64,000 nt of DNA from CALGYY01 sp964585485 (lineage in GTDB: Bacteria; Bacteroidota; Bacteroidia; Bacteroidales; CAIWKO01), in the NCBI GenBank assembly GCA_964585485.1, contig CAZPDS010000005.1:1-64000 (forward strand). The letters run 5' to 3'. The notes beneath the pieces are model-generated. The model saw only the letters and a list, made by a program, of their open reading frames with translations, was not told the origin of the DNA and made no database searches. Positions 1-8,102 of the stretch are shown one piece after another. Each line of letters starts with the position of its first letter. Positions within the stretch are counted from its first letter, which is position 1. The position numbers and the translations under genes were made by a program.

Positions 1-54
1 ATAGAACGGAAGTTTCCTAAACTTTAAATACAGGTTCGATTCCTGTCGGGGCTA
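1..54 (+). tRNA. tRNA-Arg (anticodon CCT), 3' part
   Basis: The anticodon stem-loop has stem GAAGT/ACTTT and loop TTCCTAA, so the anticodon is CCT (reads AGG, arginine). The T arm is ACAGG-TTCGATT-CCTGT, and the 3' acceptor strand CGGGGCT is followed by discriminator A. The 5' acceptor and most of the D arm lie before the window. CC but not CCA follows the discriminator, so the CCA end is probably added after transcription. Confidence 0.88.
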
Positions 55-60
55 CCTTAT

Positions 61-102
61 AGGACAACTTTGCTTTTTTGCAGAATTGTCCTTTTTTATT
101 TT
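61..102 (+). terminator. Rho-independent terminator after the tRNA
   Basis: AGGACAA (61-67) pairs perfectly with TTGTCCT (86-92) and is followed by a T-rich run to 102. It lies a few bases after the tRNA end and would stop tRNA transcription. Confidence 0.8.
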
Positions 103-380
103 TCTCAAAAGGCTTATTAATGGCCACACCACTGTGCCAAACCTCCCTGCCCCGCGCATATCTATCGATACCTTACCATTGAAAATAAGAAGAATGGTGT
201 GGTCAAAAAAATCGGCGTGGATTGGTCATGAGGAACGACGGTTTGTCTGTCACGCTCTCTTCGATTCCGCTGCTTCACGATAAATTATCCATCCCACGTC
301 AGACTGCCCTTAAGATCTCCCTGGTATTTGGTTTTCGGAAAAAAATCAGTATTTTCGGGAAAATTATTACTACTACCCCC
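103..380. other. Intergenic stretch with no supported gene
   Basis: Open frames here have no recognisable domain and implausible composition. I see only the leader of the small lipoprotein gene that starts at 381. Confidence 0.5.
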
Positions 381-608
381 ATGAAAAAAGCTGCCCTCCT
401 GATCCTGATTAGCGTCTTTGGCCTGCTTGCCTGCGACGAAAAAGAAGAAAAAGACGTCTGTACGACCTGTACCGGCTACGTGGGTTCTACCGCTGATACC
501 GTGTTTTCAATTTGTCTTACGCCTTCCACTATGGACATTTTTATTGAAGATCTTTACCGTCTGAACAACAACGCCAATCAGCATTTTGTCTGCACCGACC
601 CGAAATAA
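381..608 (+). CDS. Small predicted lipoprotein, unknown function
   Basis: 75 residues. The start was set at the ATG giving MKKAALLILISV, a short basic and hydrophobic signal, followed by lipobox LLAC with Cys at about residue 19. After the Cys comes an acidic/lysine stretch (DEKEEKD) and a CTTC motif, with two further Cys later. An in-frame ATG further upstream would put the signal peptide inside the protein and is rejected. Predicted to be lipid-anchored in the envelope. No family is recognised. It stands alone between the tRNA terminator and the convergent DUF2461 gene. Confidence 0.6.
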   Translation: MKKAALLILISVFGLLACDEKEEKDVCTTCTGYVGSTADTVFSICLTPSTMDIFIEDLYRLNNNANQHFVCTDPK

Positions 609-661
609 CCCGGCTCTGTCAGCAACTTTATAAAATGCTTTTACGGTGATGGGGTACCGGA

Positions 662-1330
662 TTACACATCCATCACCGCCTCGTTGATAAAGTTATTGAA
701 GGGCACCATCAACTTGAAGACCTTAACGCAATAGCTGAGATAGCCCTCGGATTGCACATCACGGTCGCTGACGCCGTGCACCAGGGAAAGTTCCTTGTAC
801 TTCAGGTAGTCCGCCATGGGGTCGTCTTTGTCAAAACCTTTGGGGACGCGGCTTAGCTGTTCCCCGGACAGGGCGAAATGTTTTTTGAAATTTTTATCGT
901 TTACAATGTCCAGGAAGCGCTGGCTGTCGCCGCTGATCTCCTGGCGGATCTTCCGCAGGTGAGCCGGATCGGGCATGTGGACGCCCCCGGCCAGGAAACA
1001 GTTGCCCGGCTCCAGGTGGAGGTAATAACCTGCCACGTTGAAGTCCTTGCCCCGGCTAACGAGAAAGGCGCCCATATTGGTTTTGTACGGCGATTTATCG
1101 GTGGCAAAGCGCGTGTCGCGGTATATGCGGAACACCGCTTTTTTCGCCTCCATCCCGGCCAGAGAGGGTTCGAGGGAGGTCATACCGGCGATGAGTGCCT
1201 GCACAAACTGCAGGAAGTTTTCATGGGCGTGCAGGTAACGTTCTTTGTTCGCCGCAAACCATGCGCGGTCGTTATTACGCCCGAGGTCCTTCAGAAAAGT
1301 GAGCGTGCTTTTTTCAATACGGGGAGTCAT
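662..1330 (-). CDS. DUF2461 family protein (TIGR02453-like)
   Basis: 222 residues, the usual full length for this family. Visible family features are the N-terminal TLTFLKDLGRNNDRAWF segment, the central FRIYRDTRFATDKSPYKTN motif and a GYYLHLEPG segment. The family is widespread in Bacteroidota and its biochemical function is unknown. It has no signal peptide and is predicted to be cytosolic. A TATCTTTG -7 element lies 17 bases upstream of the start. It is divergent from the serine dehydratase gene. Confidence 0.85.
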   Translation of the reverse strand: MTPRIEKSTLTFLKDLGRNNDRAWFAANKERYLHAHENFLQFVQALIAGMTSLEPSLAGMEAKKAVFRIYRDTRFATDKSPYKTNMGAFLVSRGKDFNVAGYYLHLEPGNCFLAGGVHMPDPAHLRKIRQEISGDSQRFLDIVNDKNFKKHFALSGEQLSRVPKGFDKDDPMADYLKYKELSLVHGVSDRDVQSEGYLSYCVKVFKLMVPFNNFINEAVMDV

Positions 1331-1346
1331 ACGGCAAATTTTACCT

Positions 1347-1354
1347 CAAAGATA
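1347..1354 (-). promoter_or_regulatory. Bacteroidota -7 promoter element (TATCTTTG)
   Basis: Reads TATCTTTG on the minus strand, matching TAnnTTTG, just upstream of the DUF2461 start at 1330. No clear -33 TTG was found at the expected spacing. Confidence 0.5.
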
Positions 1355-1440
1355 GGGCAGGAAGACCCTATATTGTGCGCTTAGGCGAAACGCCTCGTGA
1401 AAAATCCACCGGGGTGCAAGGTGCTTGCCGCGAATGATCG

Positions 1441-1448
1441 TACCTTTG
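1441..1448 (+). promoter_or_regulatory. Bacteroidota -7 promoter element (TACCTTTG)
   Basis: TACCTTTG matches TAnnTTTG, 13 bases before the ATG of the serine dehydratase gene. This implies a very short leader. The -33 element is not obvious. Confidence 0.5.
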
Positions 1449-1461
1449 CAAAAAAACAAAA

Positions 1462-2658
1462 ATGGACTCCATTCGCAGCATCTACCGTATTGGTCACGGT
1501 CCTTCCTCCACCCATACCATGGCGCCCCGCCGGGCATCGGAAACCTTTCGCAACCGGCATCCGGAGGTTAATTCATTTCGGGTAAGCCTGTACGGAAGCA
1601 TGGCCGCTACAGGAAAAGGGCACTTAACGGATGCGGCGATCGCGGAGGCCTTTGCGGGAAAAAAACTGGAGATCCGCTGGAAACCCGAGGAGGTAAAGAA
1701 GGTTCATCCCAACGGACTTTTCTTTGAAGCCCTCGACGATCAGGGTAATACGCTGGATTCCTGGCTTACGTTCAGCACGGGCGGCGGTGCCCTGAGTGAT
1801 GATGCTGCCGTGAACAGCAATCAATATACTTACAAAACCATGGACCGCATTCTGGAACATCTGGAAGAAAGCGGGCAAACCTTTTGGGAATATGTTGCAG
1901 AGGTTGAGGGTCCAGGGCTTGACAGCTACCTGGAAGAGGTGTGGAGTACGATGAAAGTCGCCATTGAACGCGGCCTGCACCAGGAAGGCCTGCTTCCCGG
2001 CAGTCTGCATGTTCAGCGCAAAGCGTCCGTTTATCATACCCGTTCGATGGGATTCACCGGCACCCTGAAGAAAAAAACCGATCTTTTTTCTTACGCCCTG
2101 GCGGTTTCCGAAGAGAATGCGGCCGGGGGGAAAATTGTCACCGCCCCCACCTGCGGAAGCTGCGGCACCTTGCCGGCCGCGCTCTACCACATGATGATCA
2201 ATTACGAAATGCCGGAAGCAAAAATCATCCGGGCCCTGGCCACCGCCGGCCTCATCGGGAACCTGGTGCGTTACAACGCTTCCATTTCCGGGGCCGAAGT
2301 GGGCTGCCAGGGGGAAATCGGAACGGCTTGTGCCATGGCCGCCGCCGCCTGTGCCCAGCTTTTTGGCGGCACGCCGCGCCAGATTGAATACGCCGCCGAA
2401 ATGGGCATGGAACACCACCTGGGTCTCACCTGCGATCCCGTGGCCGGCTACGTGCAGATTCCCTGCATCGAGCGCAACGCCTTTGCCGCCGCCCGCGCCC
2501 TGGATGCATCCGCCTTTGCCATCCTCTCTGATGGCGTTCACCGCATTAGTTTCGATGATGTAGTACAAACCATGAACATGACCGGCCGCGATCTTTCCGC
2601 CAAATACCGTGAAACTGCACTGGGCGGTTTAGCCAACGTGATTGGCAATAAAAAATAA
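1462..2658 (+). CDS. sdaA: L-serine ammonia-lyase (L-serine dehydratase), iron-sulfur type, single chain
   Basis: 398 residues. Deaminates L-serine to pyruvate and ammonia in the cytosol. The N-terminal beta domain carries GPSSTHTMAP near residue 14. The C-terminal alpha domain carries TAPTCGSCGTLPA, GCQGEIGTACAMAAA and LTCDPVAGYVQIPC, whose cysteines match the 4Fe-4S ligand positions of the family. The start is the ATG giving MDSIRSIYRIGHGPSS, which fits the conserved N-terminus. It is monocistronic, with a TACCTTTG promoter element just upstream. Family members in Bacteroidota are single-chain like this one. Confidence 0.92.
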   Translation: MDSIRSIYRIGHGPSSTHTMAPRRASETFRNRHPEVNSFRVSLYGSMAATGKGHLTDAAIAEAFAGKKLEIRWKPEEVKKVHPNGLFFEALDDQGNTLDSWLTFSTGGGALSDDAAVNSNQYTYKTMDRILEHLEESGQTFWEYVAEVEGPGLDSYLEEVWSTMKVAIERGLHQEGLLPGSLHVQRKASVYHTRSMGFTGTLKKKTDLFSYALAVSEENAAGGKIVTAPTCGSCGTLPAALYHMMINYEMPEAKIIRALATAGLIGNLVRYNASISGAEVGCQGEIGTACAMAAAACAQLFGGTPRQIEYAAEMGMEHHLGLTCDPVAGYVQIPCIERNAFAAARALDASAFAILSDGVHRISFDDVVQTMNMTGRDLSAKYRETALGGLANVIGNKK

Positions 2659-2691
2659 GACTAAGAAATCCGCGTCTAAAGAAAAGTACAT

Positions 2692-2722
2692 CAAAAAAAA
2701 AGGCTGCCTGGTCAGACAGCCT
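2692..2722 (-). terminator. Rho-independent terminator of the small lipoprotein gene
   Basis: AGGCTG (2701-2706) pairs with CAGCCT (2717-2722), extended inward by CTG/CAG with one mismatch. On the minus strand the stem is followed by a run of T (A run at 2693-2700). It lies about 20 bases past the stop of the minus-strand gene at 2743. Confidence 0.75.
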
Positions 2723-2742
2723 TTGCAATGGCAGGATGTATA

Positions 2743-2904
2743 CTACAACCCGGCACCCTTAAGTTTAAAATGTTTATCACTGGGCAGGTTGCAAAGTTTT
2801 GGTTTCGACTTTTTTCCCAGGGACGCCTCGGTGTAAACCGAGCATGATCCCAACAGCATAAGGCCAGTCAGAAGTAGTATCAAGTAAGTGCGGGTAGTTT
2901 TCAT
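2743..2904 (-). CDS. Small predicted lipoprotein, 53 residues
   Basis: MKTTRTYLILLLTGLMLLGSC is a lipoprotein signal with lipobox LLGSC. The mature part is short, lysine-rich and has one further Cys. The start at 2904 was chosen because longer in-frame starts add a second hydrophobic stretch before the signal. An overlapping frame (2777-2989, 70 residues, beginning MLKIVSTGLAF) is also open and cannot be excluded. The minus-strand terminator at 2692-2722 supports some transcript here. No family recognised. Confidence 0.5.
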   Translation of the reverse strand: MKTTRTYLILLLTGLMLLGSCSVYTEASLGKKSKPKLCNLPSDKHFKLKGAGL

Positions 2905-3094
2905 AGGAGTAATCGGCGACTTCATTAACAGACCAAATATAAGCCATAAAGCCGCCGAAAGCAAGCCCCGTACTTACAATTTTTAACATATGAACACTAA
3001 TTAATCATAAAGATTTGTTAATTAGCTGATTCAAAAAATCAAAACCAAGATTTAGCGCGTAATTCAGAAAGATTCCACAGAAAAATGATATTTG

Positions 3095-4459
3095 TCAGAA
3101 AGTCAGAATTTTCACAACTTTTCGTTTTTTTATGAATTCATTAATAATTCTCCTAACTTCCCGGTTATCAGCACCTGAAATCAGTATTTCACGAAGGCTT
3201 GAGGGGTTTTCGACGGGCGTATCACGATCCATGAATCCATAGCCCAGGTAATGTCCGTTTTCGATCATGACGACCGAAAATTCGCGGGCATCGCGTCCGG
3301 TATCCAGGATAATCTGGTTTTTTTCGGTGAATTCCAGCGACTGCACGGCTTCGCAGGCGCGCTGGTTGTAGCTTTCGGGGGCTTCTTCCCCGATGCAGGC
3401 CCCGTGGCATTGTTTGATGGCGTGCTGAAAACAGGCGCCGTTGCCGGGATACAGGCCGTTAAGTCCCTGGCACAGTTTCCATGATGCGGTAAGCCTGAAA
3501 AGGAATTCGCGGGCTTCGGCCTGGCTGTTGAAAGAAGCCACGGGCACATTCCGGCTGTTGTTGCGGCGGATGCGCAGACAGAGATAGCCGTTTCCGTCGG
3601 TTTCATCGTAGAGCCCCCAGGCCGAGAGGGATCGCCGTTGGGCCCGGTTAAACAAGGGGTGGAGGGTTTTGATTTCCTCCGATTCTTTCAGGAGCGCGAT
3701 AAGTTCGCTACCGGTGCGTTCGAAGCTGACGGAGGCAATTTTATCTTTCATCTCCCGGGCCCGTTTGGTGGTGGTGTTGAGAAGGTGCTGATGAACCCGG
3801 TCGCGGATGTTCAGGCTTTTGCCCACGTACATCAGTTTCTGATCGCGGTCGTGCAGGTAATACACGCCGGTATCGCCGGGCAATCCGGTCAGCAATTGCC
3901 GTTGGGTTTCGTCCAGGAAATTCTTACCGGCCTTTTTCCGCGTCACCTGGTGGATGTCCAGGTCGCCGGCTCGTTGCAGCAGCAGTTCAAAGAGTTTCAC
4001 AGTGGCCAGGGCATCGCCGGCGGCGCGGTGGCGGCTGCCGTTGGTGATACGCAGCACTTCGCACAGTTTGCCGAGGCTGTAGGAGTGCATCCCGGGCAGC
4101 AGGGCCCGGCTCAGACGCACCGTGCACAAGGTTTCACGCTGGTAATCGTAGCCCAGTTGCCGGAATTCTTCGCGGATAAAACCGTAGTCGAAGGGAGCGT
4201 TGTGCGCAACAAAGGTGCAGCCTTCGGTCATCTGTACAATCCGTTTCCCTACTTCACAAAAGCGGGGCGCCACCGCCACCATTTCGTTGCTGATGCCCGT
4301 GAGGCGGGTGATGAAATACGGGATGCTGCATTCGGGGTTGATCAGGGTAGCGAACTCATCCACGATTTTTTTTCCATCGTGAATAAAGATGGCAATTTCG
4401 GTGATTTTCCCGAACTGCGCACTGGTACCGGTGGTTTCAACGTCGATAACCGCGAACAT
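3095..4459 (-). CDS. DnaQ-like 3'-5' exonuclease fused to a GIY-YIG (UvrC-type) nuclease domain
   Basis: 454 residues. Residues 1-165 are a DEDDh exonuclease with D6 and E8 in DVETTG, D91 in HNAPFD, and H144 and D149 in HRAAGDA, so all catalytic positions are present. From about residue 196 comes a UvrC/Cho-type GIY-YIG nuclease domain (GVYY at 198, MYVGK at 210, downstream Arg and Glu). The last 170 residues are less conserved. Predicted cytosolic DNA repair or processing enzyme. Its start overlaps the stop of the S24 repressor gene by one base, so the two form an operon, opposite DNA polymerase IV. This domain fusion is known in bacteria, but its role is not well defined. Confidence 0.87.
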   Translation of the reverse strand: MFAVIDVETTGTSAQFGKITEIAIFIHDGKKIVDEFATLINPECSIPYFITRLTGISNEMVAVAPRFCEVGKRIVQMTEGCTFVAHNAPFDYGFIREEFRQLGYDYQRETLCTVRLSRALLPGMHSYSLGKLCEVLRITNGSRHRAAGDALATVKLFELLLQRAGDLDIHQVTRKKAGKNFLDETQRQLLTGLPGDTGVYYLHDRDQKLMYVGKSLNIRDRVHQHLLNTTTKRAREMKDKIASVSFERTGSELIALLKESEEIKTLHPLFNRAQRRSLSAWGLYDETDGNGYLCLRIRRNNSRNVPVASFNSQAEAREFLFRLTASWKLCQGLNGLYPGNGACFQHAIKQCHGACIGEEAPESYNQRACEAVQSLEFTEKNQIILDTGRDAREFSVVMIENGHYLGYGFMDRDTPVENPSSLREILISGADNREVRRIINEFIKKRKVVKILTF

Positions 4460-5271
4460 TATTCGAAGAGTTTGCCCTGGATGTATTGTTTCATTTCGCG
4501 GATTTCGCGGCTTAGTTTGGTCACCGTCTGCGCCAGCTCATCGCGGGGGCGGTTGGGTTCCGGCAGTTCGGAGCTGATGTAGTGCACAAACTTCCAGACT
4601 TCGCGGATTTCGGTAGCGGGCAGTTCGTAGGCTTCGTACAGGGGATTCAGGGAGTGCAGGATCAGCTTTTTGTCCTTTTTTAAGTGGTTTTCGGCAATCT
4701 TGAACACGATCCCATCATCTTTGGTGAGGATAATATAGGGATAGCGATCGCGGATCATCTGCCAATCCTGCACGTACTCGCCGGTAACAAACGATTTGTC
4801 GGGGATGGGCAGCATGGAATCGCCGCTGATCTGAAAGGTGCGGTACTTGCGTTCTTTGGACAGAAAGGGCAGGTGAAACACGGGCAGGGCTTTAATAAAT
4901 TCCGGATCGGCATAACCGTTTTTATAACCGGCCTTGGCCTTTTCGCTGATGAGTTCAACGTTCTCGCGGTTGTTGCTGTCGACCGTTGTGGCCAGTACCC
5001 GCAGCTTCCCGCCGCTGATAAAGATATCGTAGCCCCGTTCAATCTGCGAAAGCTGACTTTCCGACACCGTGCTCAGGTCGACCTTGATCAGGGTGTCGAT
5101 GGACACCGAAAAATACTTTGAAAAAGCCAGCAACTGTTCAATGCCCGGTTCCGCAATACGGTTTTCGTAGCCGCTCAGGGTGGAGCGTTTCATCCCCAGG
5201 GCAAAGGCAACATCGTCCTGGGTGCGGCCCCGGCGGTTGCGCAGCAATTTTATATTAGAACTGAAATACAT
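4459..5271 (-). CDS. XRE-family repressor with LexA-like S24 self-cleavage domain
   Basis: 270 residues. Residues 1-62 are a helix-turn-helix of Cro/C1 type (TQDDVAFALGMKRSTLSGYE). Residues 115-230 resemble a LexA/S24 peptidase domain with Ser152 in SGDSM and Lys191 in VFKIAE, the expected Ser-Lys dyad. Ala114-Gly115 (KAKAGYKNGY) is a plausible self-cleavage site. The C-terminus is a charged helix. Family knowledge: such repressors cleave themselves on RecA filaments. Inference: it controls itself, the downstream nuclease and the divergent DNA polymerase IV. A minus-strand -7 element at 5291-5298 gives a leader of about 13-20 bases. Confidence 0.85.
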   Translation of the reverse strand: MYFSSNIKLLRNRRGRTQDDVAFALGMKRSTLSGYENRIAEPGIEQLLAFSKYFSVSIDTLIKVDLSTVSESQLSQIERGYDIFISGGKLRVLATTVDSNNRENVELISEKAKAGYKNGYADPEFIKALPVFHLPFLSKERKYRTFQISGDSMLPIPDKSFVTGEYVQDWQMIRDRYPYIILTKDDGIVFKIAENHLKKDKKLILHSLNPLYEAYELPATEIREVWKFVHYISSELPEPNRPRDELAQTVTKLSREIREMKQYIQGKLFE

Positions 5272-5290
5272 TTTTTTCGGGTTTAGAACA

Positions 5291-5346
5291 CAAAGATAAA
5301 AAAGAATGATTAAATTGTAGTCGAAAAAATGATTATTTTTTAATCA
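5291..5346. promoter_or_regulatory. Divergent repressor/dinB control region with TGATTA half-sites
   Basis: Minus strand: TATCTTTG (5298-5291) is a -7 element for the repressor operon. TGATTA occurs at 5307-5312 and 5330-5335, and its inverse TAATCA at 5341-5346. The last two form a palindrome with a 5-base T spacer that ends directly before the dinB ATG. The first half-site lies just upstream of the repressor -7 box. The arrangement fits a shared operator for the S24 repressor; binding is inferred. Confidence 0.55.
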
Positions 5347-6516
5347 ATGGACCGAAAGATAGCCCACCTGGATCTCGACACTTTCTTTGTGTCGGTAGAG
5401 CGCCTGCAAAACCCGCGTTTGCAGGGGAAACCCGTGTTGGTGGGCGGAACATCGGAGCGCAGTGTCGTTTCGGGCTGCAGTTACGAGGCCCGGCAATTCG
5501 GCATCCATTCGGGGATGCCGATGAAGATGGCCCGGCAGTTATGCAACGATGCGGTGGTAATCCGGGGCGATATGGAGGCATACACGCGCTATTCGCGGAT
5601 GGTCACGGACATCATCGCCGAGAAGGCGCCGCTTTACGAAAAAGCGTCCATTGATGAGCATTACATCGACATTAGCGGGATGGACCGGTTTTTTGGTTGC
5701 CTGAAGTGGACGCAGGAATTGCGGCAGCGGATCATCCGGGAAACCGGCTTACCCATTTCCTTCGGATTATCCGTGAATAAAACCGTTTCCAAAATTGCCA
5801 CCGGTGAGGCCAAGCCCAGCGGGGAGCTGTACATTCCGCAAGATCAGGTGAAACCCTTCCTGAATCCGCTGTCCATCCGGAAAATCCCGATGATCGGGCA
5901 TAAGACCTATCAGATATTGCGCACCATGGGGCTTTCCACCATTGATGGACTGGGGGCGGTGCCGCCAGAGCTGATGGAGCGGGTGATGGGGAAAAACGGA
6001 CTGGTGATCTGGCAAAAAGCCAACGGCATTGACCCCACACCCGTTCACCAGTATTCAGAACAGGATTCGCTAAGCAGCGAAACCACTTTTGAGACCGACA
6101 CCATTGATGTGGCGCACCTGAACGAACTCCTGAGCGCCATGACCGAAAAGCTGGCCTGGCGGCTGCGGCGGCGGGAAAAGCTAACGGCCTGCGTCACGGT
6201 CAAGTTGCGCTATTCCAATTTCGACACGCATACCCTGCAACAACGGATTCCGTATACCGCCTTCGACCACATGCTAATTCCGGTCGTGCACGATTTGTTT
6301 CGCCGGCTCTACCAGCGGCGCATGCTGATTCGTCTGATCGGTGTTCGCTTCAGTCAGTTGGTGGGCGGTGCCCAACAAATTGATTTATTTGAAGATACGC
6401 CTGAGATGACCAGCCTGTACATGGCCATTGACAAGGTGCGCAAAAAATTTGGAGGATCGGCGGTTCACAAAGCGGTGGTGTTTTCGGCCTACGGCAAGGA
6501 AGAGCGAAGCGATTGA
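5347..6516 (+). CDS. dinB: DNA polymerase IV (Y-family translesion polymerase)
   Basis: 389 residues, full length. Error-prone DNA synthesis past lesions. The palm carries D9 in HLDLDTFF and D103-E104 in ASIDEHYID, the metal-binding carboxylates. It also has the fingers motif SYEARQFGIHSGMPM and the helix-hairpin-helix region IRKIPMIGHKTYQ. The little-finger domain runs from about residue 235. The canonical SIDEAYLD is SIDEHYID here. The start ATG directly follows a TGATTA/TAATCA palindrome. Divergent from the S24 repressor. The 3' end overlaps the convergent rlpA gene by 28 bases. Confidence 0.95.
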   Translation: MDRKIAHLDLDTFFVSVERLQNPRLQGKPVLVGGTSERSVVSGCSYEARQFGIHSGMPMKMARQLCNDAVVIRGDMEAYTRYSRMVTDIIAEKAPLYEKASIDEHYIDISGMDRFFGCLKWTQELRQRIIRETGLPISFGLSVNKTVSKIATGEAKPSGELYIPQDQVKPFLNPLSIRKIPMIGHKTYQILRTMGLSTIDGLGAVPPELMERVMGKNGLVIWQKANGIDPTPVHQYSEQDSLSSETTFETDTIDVAHLNELLSAMTEKLAWRLRRREKLTACVTVKLRYSNFDTHTLQQRIPYTAFDHMLIPVVHDLFRRLYQRRMLIRLIGVRFSQLVGGAQQIDLFEDTPEMTSLYMAIDKVRKKFGGSAVHKAVVFSAYGKEERSD

Positions 6517-7313
6517 AAGGCGATCACGTAGGCCGACAGGCATTCCGAACCCAGCTGTTGCTGCAGGGCGGCCGCCTCAGCCGACGATGTAAAACAGCCC
6601 AGGATCAACTGATACAGCGTCCGACCTTTCACCCGTCGCATATACACGTAAGCACGGCAGGTGTATTTATCGCCAAGTCGTTTCATGTCATCAAAACAGC
6701 GACTACTGTTGTCGTACGTGCCAATGTGTACCCCATAACCACCGGGGCGCAGGCTACGCAAGCTTTCGTCATGACAATACCCTTCGCGCAATTGCCCAAG
6801 CAGCATCAAGGGTGCGGGTTCAGGCTGCTGCGAACGAGACTCCGTTAGGATGTACGGAACGCGGATTTCACGCCGGTAATCGACCCGGTGGGGACCAGTA
6901 AGCAGGCGGTTCACCTCCGGATCGTGGCTGGCCAATCCAATGTATTCGGTACGGGCGGTGATAATTCCGCTGTTCACCATATCCAGCGCTTTGGCCGCCG
7001 CCATAGAAACATCCAGGATGCGTCCCCCGGTATGCGGTCCGCGGTCGTTAATGCGCACAATAACACTCTTTCCGTTGCGCGGATTGCTCACCCGAACCAG
7101 GGAATTAAAGGGCAGGGTTCGGTGCGCGGCCGTGTAGTGATCCTTGTTGTAACGTTCGCCATTGGCCGTGCGATGGCCATGCACCCAGTCGGCATAATAG
7201 GAAATCTTCCCGGTTTGATCGTAAGATTGAGCCGATGCCGATGGCGGCATCCATAAAGCACATGCGAAATGTACTAGGTATATCAGGCTGATGAACAGTC
7301 TGCGTCTAGGCAT
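6489..7313 (-). CDS. rlpA: RlpA-like septal ring protein, DPBB domain plus SPOR-like tail
   Basis: 274 residues. A signal peptide ends near ASAQS. The double-psi beta-barrel follows, with YYADWVHGHRTANGERYN, HRTLPFNSLVRVSNP and NDRGPHTGGRILDVS, including the conserved Asp. The C-terminal 80 residues, from LREGYCHDESL on, resemble a SPOR peptidoglycan-binding domain (GGYGVHIGTYDN). RlpA acts on denuded glycan strands at the division septum in some bacteria; activity here is inferred. It overlaps the upstream SPOR-like gene by 8 bases, so they are cotranscribed. The end overlaps dinB. Confidence 0.82.
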   Translation of the reverse strand: MPRRRLFISLIYLVHFACALWMPPSASAQSYDQTGKISYYADWVHGHRTANGERYNKDHYTAAHRTLPFNSLVRVSNPRNGKSVIVRINDRGPHTGGRILDVSMAAAKALDMVNSGIITARTEYIGLASHDPEVNRLLTGPHRVDYRREIRVPYILTESRSQQPEPAPLMLLGQLREGYCHDESLRSLRPGGYGVHIGTYDNSSRCFDDMKRLGDKYTCRAYVYMRRVKGRTLYQLILGCFTSSAEAAALQQQLGSECLSAYVIAFQSLRSSLP

Positions 7314-8031
7314 ATTTTACGATTCGGCAATACGGGAAATAACTTTGAACCTCCAGCCAGAGGCGGTAAACATCCGTTTTGCTCAGATAATATCCAATGA
7401 TCAACTGATAGGGCATCTGCTTTTGATTGGCCGTTGATGCCACAGTCCAGTCTTCACAAATATAACCCCTTTCCCTGAATTGCACCTCATACTTTTTCAG
7501 ATCCCTTTTGCACTTTTCCAGATCTTCATAACCTGCGACCAATACACCAAAATACCCTTTGGCCGACAAATCACAAACCAAGCCGTCGCCGGCATAAAAC
7601 GTAACCACCGCGTCCTTGCGGGTCAACACCTGGCTCGTATCCAGCGCGTCTTTACGCAAAATGTCGGGGTTCCCCGTTTGCTGAACACTCCCGCTACTTA
7701 TCCCTTCCCGGCTCACCGGCAGGGTTTCGATGTTTATACGCGGGCCCTCGGTTTTCGACCGCGTCACCGTCTTCCCGGGATAGGTCCGCGAACCCACCGA
7801 AACCGGACGGGCCGAGGGAGCGCTTTGGGGGGAAAGAGTAACATGCGGAACGCTGGCAGCCGGTGCGGAACGCTGAGAAACCTGTCCGGCCGAATACGAG
7901 GCCCCCTGATTCACTGATGGGGACCCCGATGAAGGAGTCGATGAACCCGCACTTTTTGAATGCGTGCCTTGCCCGGCCACAGAAAAAGTCAGCAACAACG
8001 CTGGAATGAGAAGAAAAGAGGTCTTTTTCAT
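7306..8031 (-). CDS. Secreted protein with SPOR-like C-terminal domain
   Basis: 241 residues. The start at MKKTSFLLIPALLL gives a normal signal peptide; a longer frame from 8082 is not needed. Residues 20-130 are a low-complexity Ser/Gly/Pro/Ala stalk. The last 90 residues (YFGVLVAGYEDLEKCKRDL, then YQLIIGYYLSKTDVYR) look like a divergent SPOR fold similar to the tail of the RlpA encoded just downstream. Likely periplasmic and peptidoglycan-associated (inference). The stop overlaps the rlpA start, which suggests the two work together. Confidence 0.65.
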   Translation of the reverse strand: MKKTSFLLIPALLLTFSVAGQGTHSKSAGSSTPSSGSPSVNQGASYSAGQVSQRSAPAASVPHVTLSPQSAPSARPVSVGSRTYPGKTVTRSKTEGPRINIETLPVSREGISSGSVQQTGNPDILRKDALDTSQVLTRKDAVVTFYAGDGLVCDLSAKGYFGVLVAGYEDLEKCKRDLKKYEVQFRERGYICEDWTVASTANQKQMPYQLIIGYYLSKTDVYRLWLEVQSYFPYCRIVKYA

Positions 8032-8102
8032 AAGGGGTCTGTTTTGGTTGAAAAAGAATTCATATATCAATTTTCGTGCCATATATAACTTGCCCTTATA
8101 AA

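Noticed and set aside
86..283. Open frame after the tRNA (65 codons)
   Set aside because: It begins inside the tRNA terminator and has no plausible protein features.
1624..2568. Long minus-strand open frame opposite the serine dehydratase
   Set aside because: Gly/His-rich low-quality sequence that is the shadow of a gene with all iron-sulfur motifs.
2777..2989. Alternative 70-codon frame overlapping the 53-residue lipoprotein
   Set aside because: It has no lipobox and no recognisable family. The lipoprotein frame has a textbook signal, but the choice is not certain.
3638..4582. Long plus-strand open frame of 314 codons opposite the exonuclease gene
   Set aside because: It mirrors a strongly supported gene with catalytic motifs; G+C-rich third positions leave the antisense frame open. 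No domain is recognisable.
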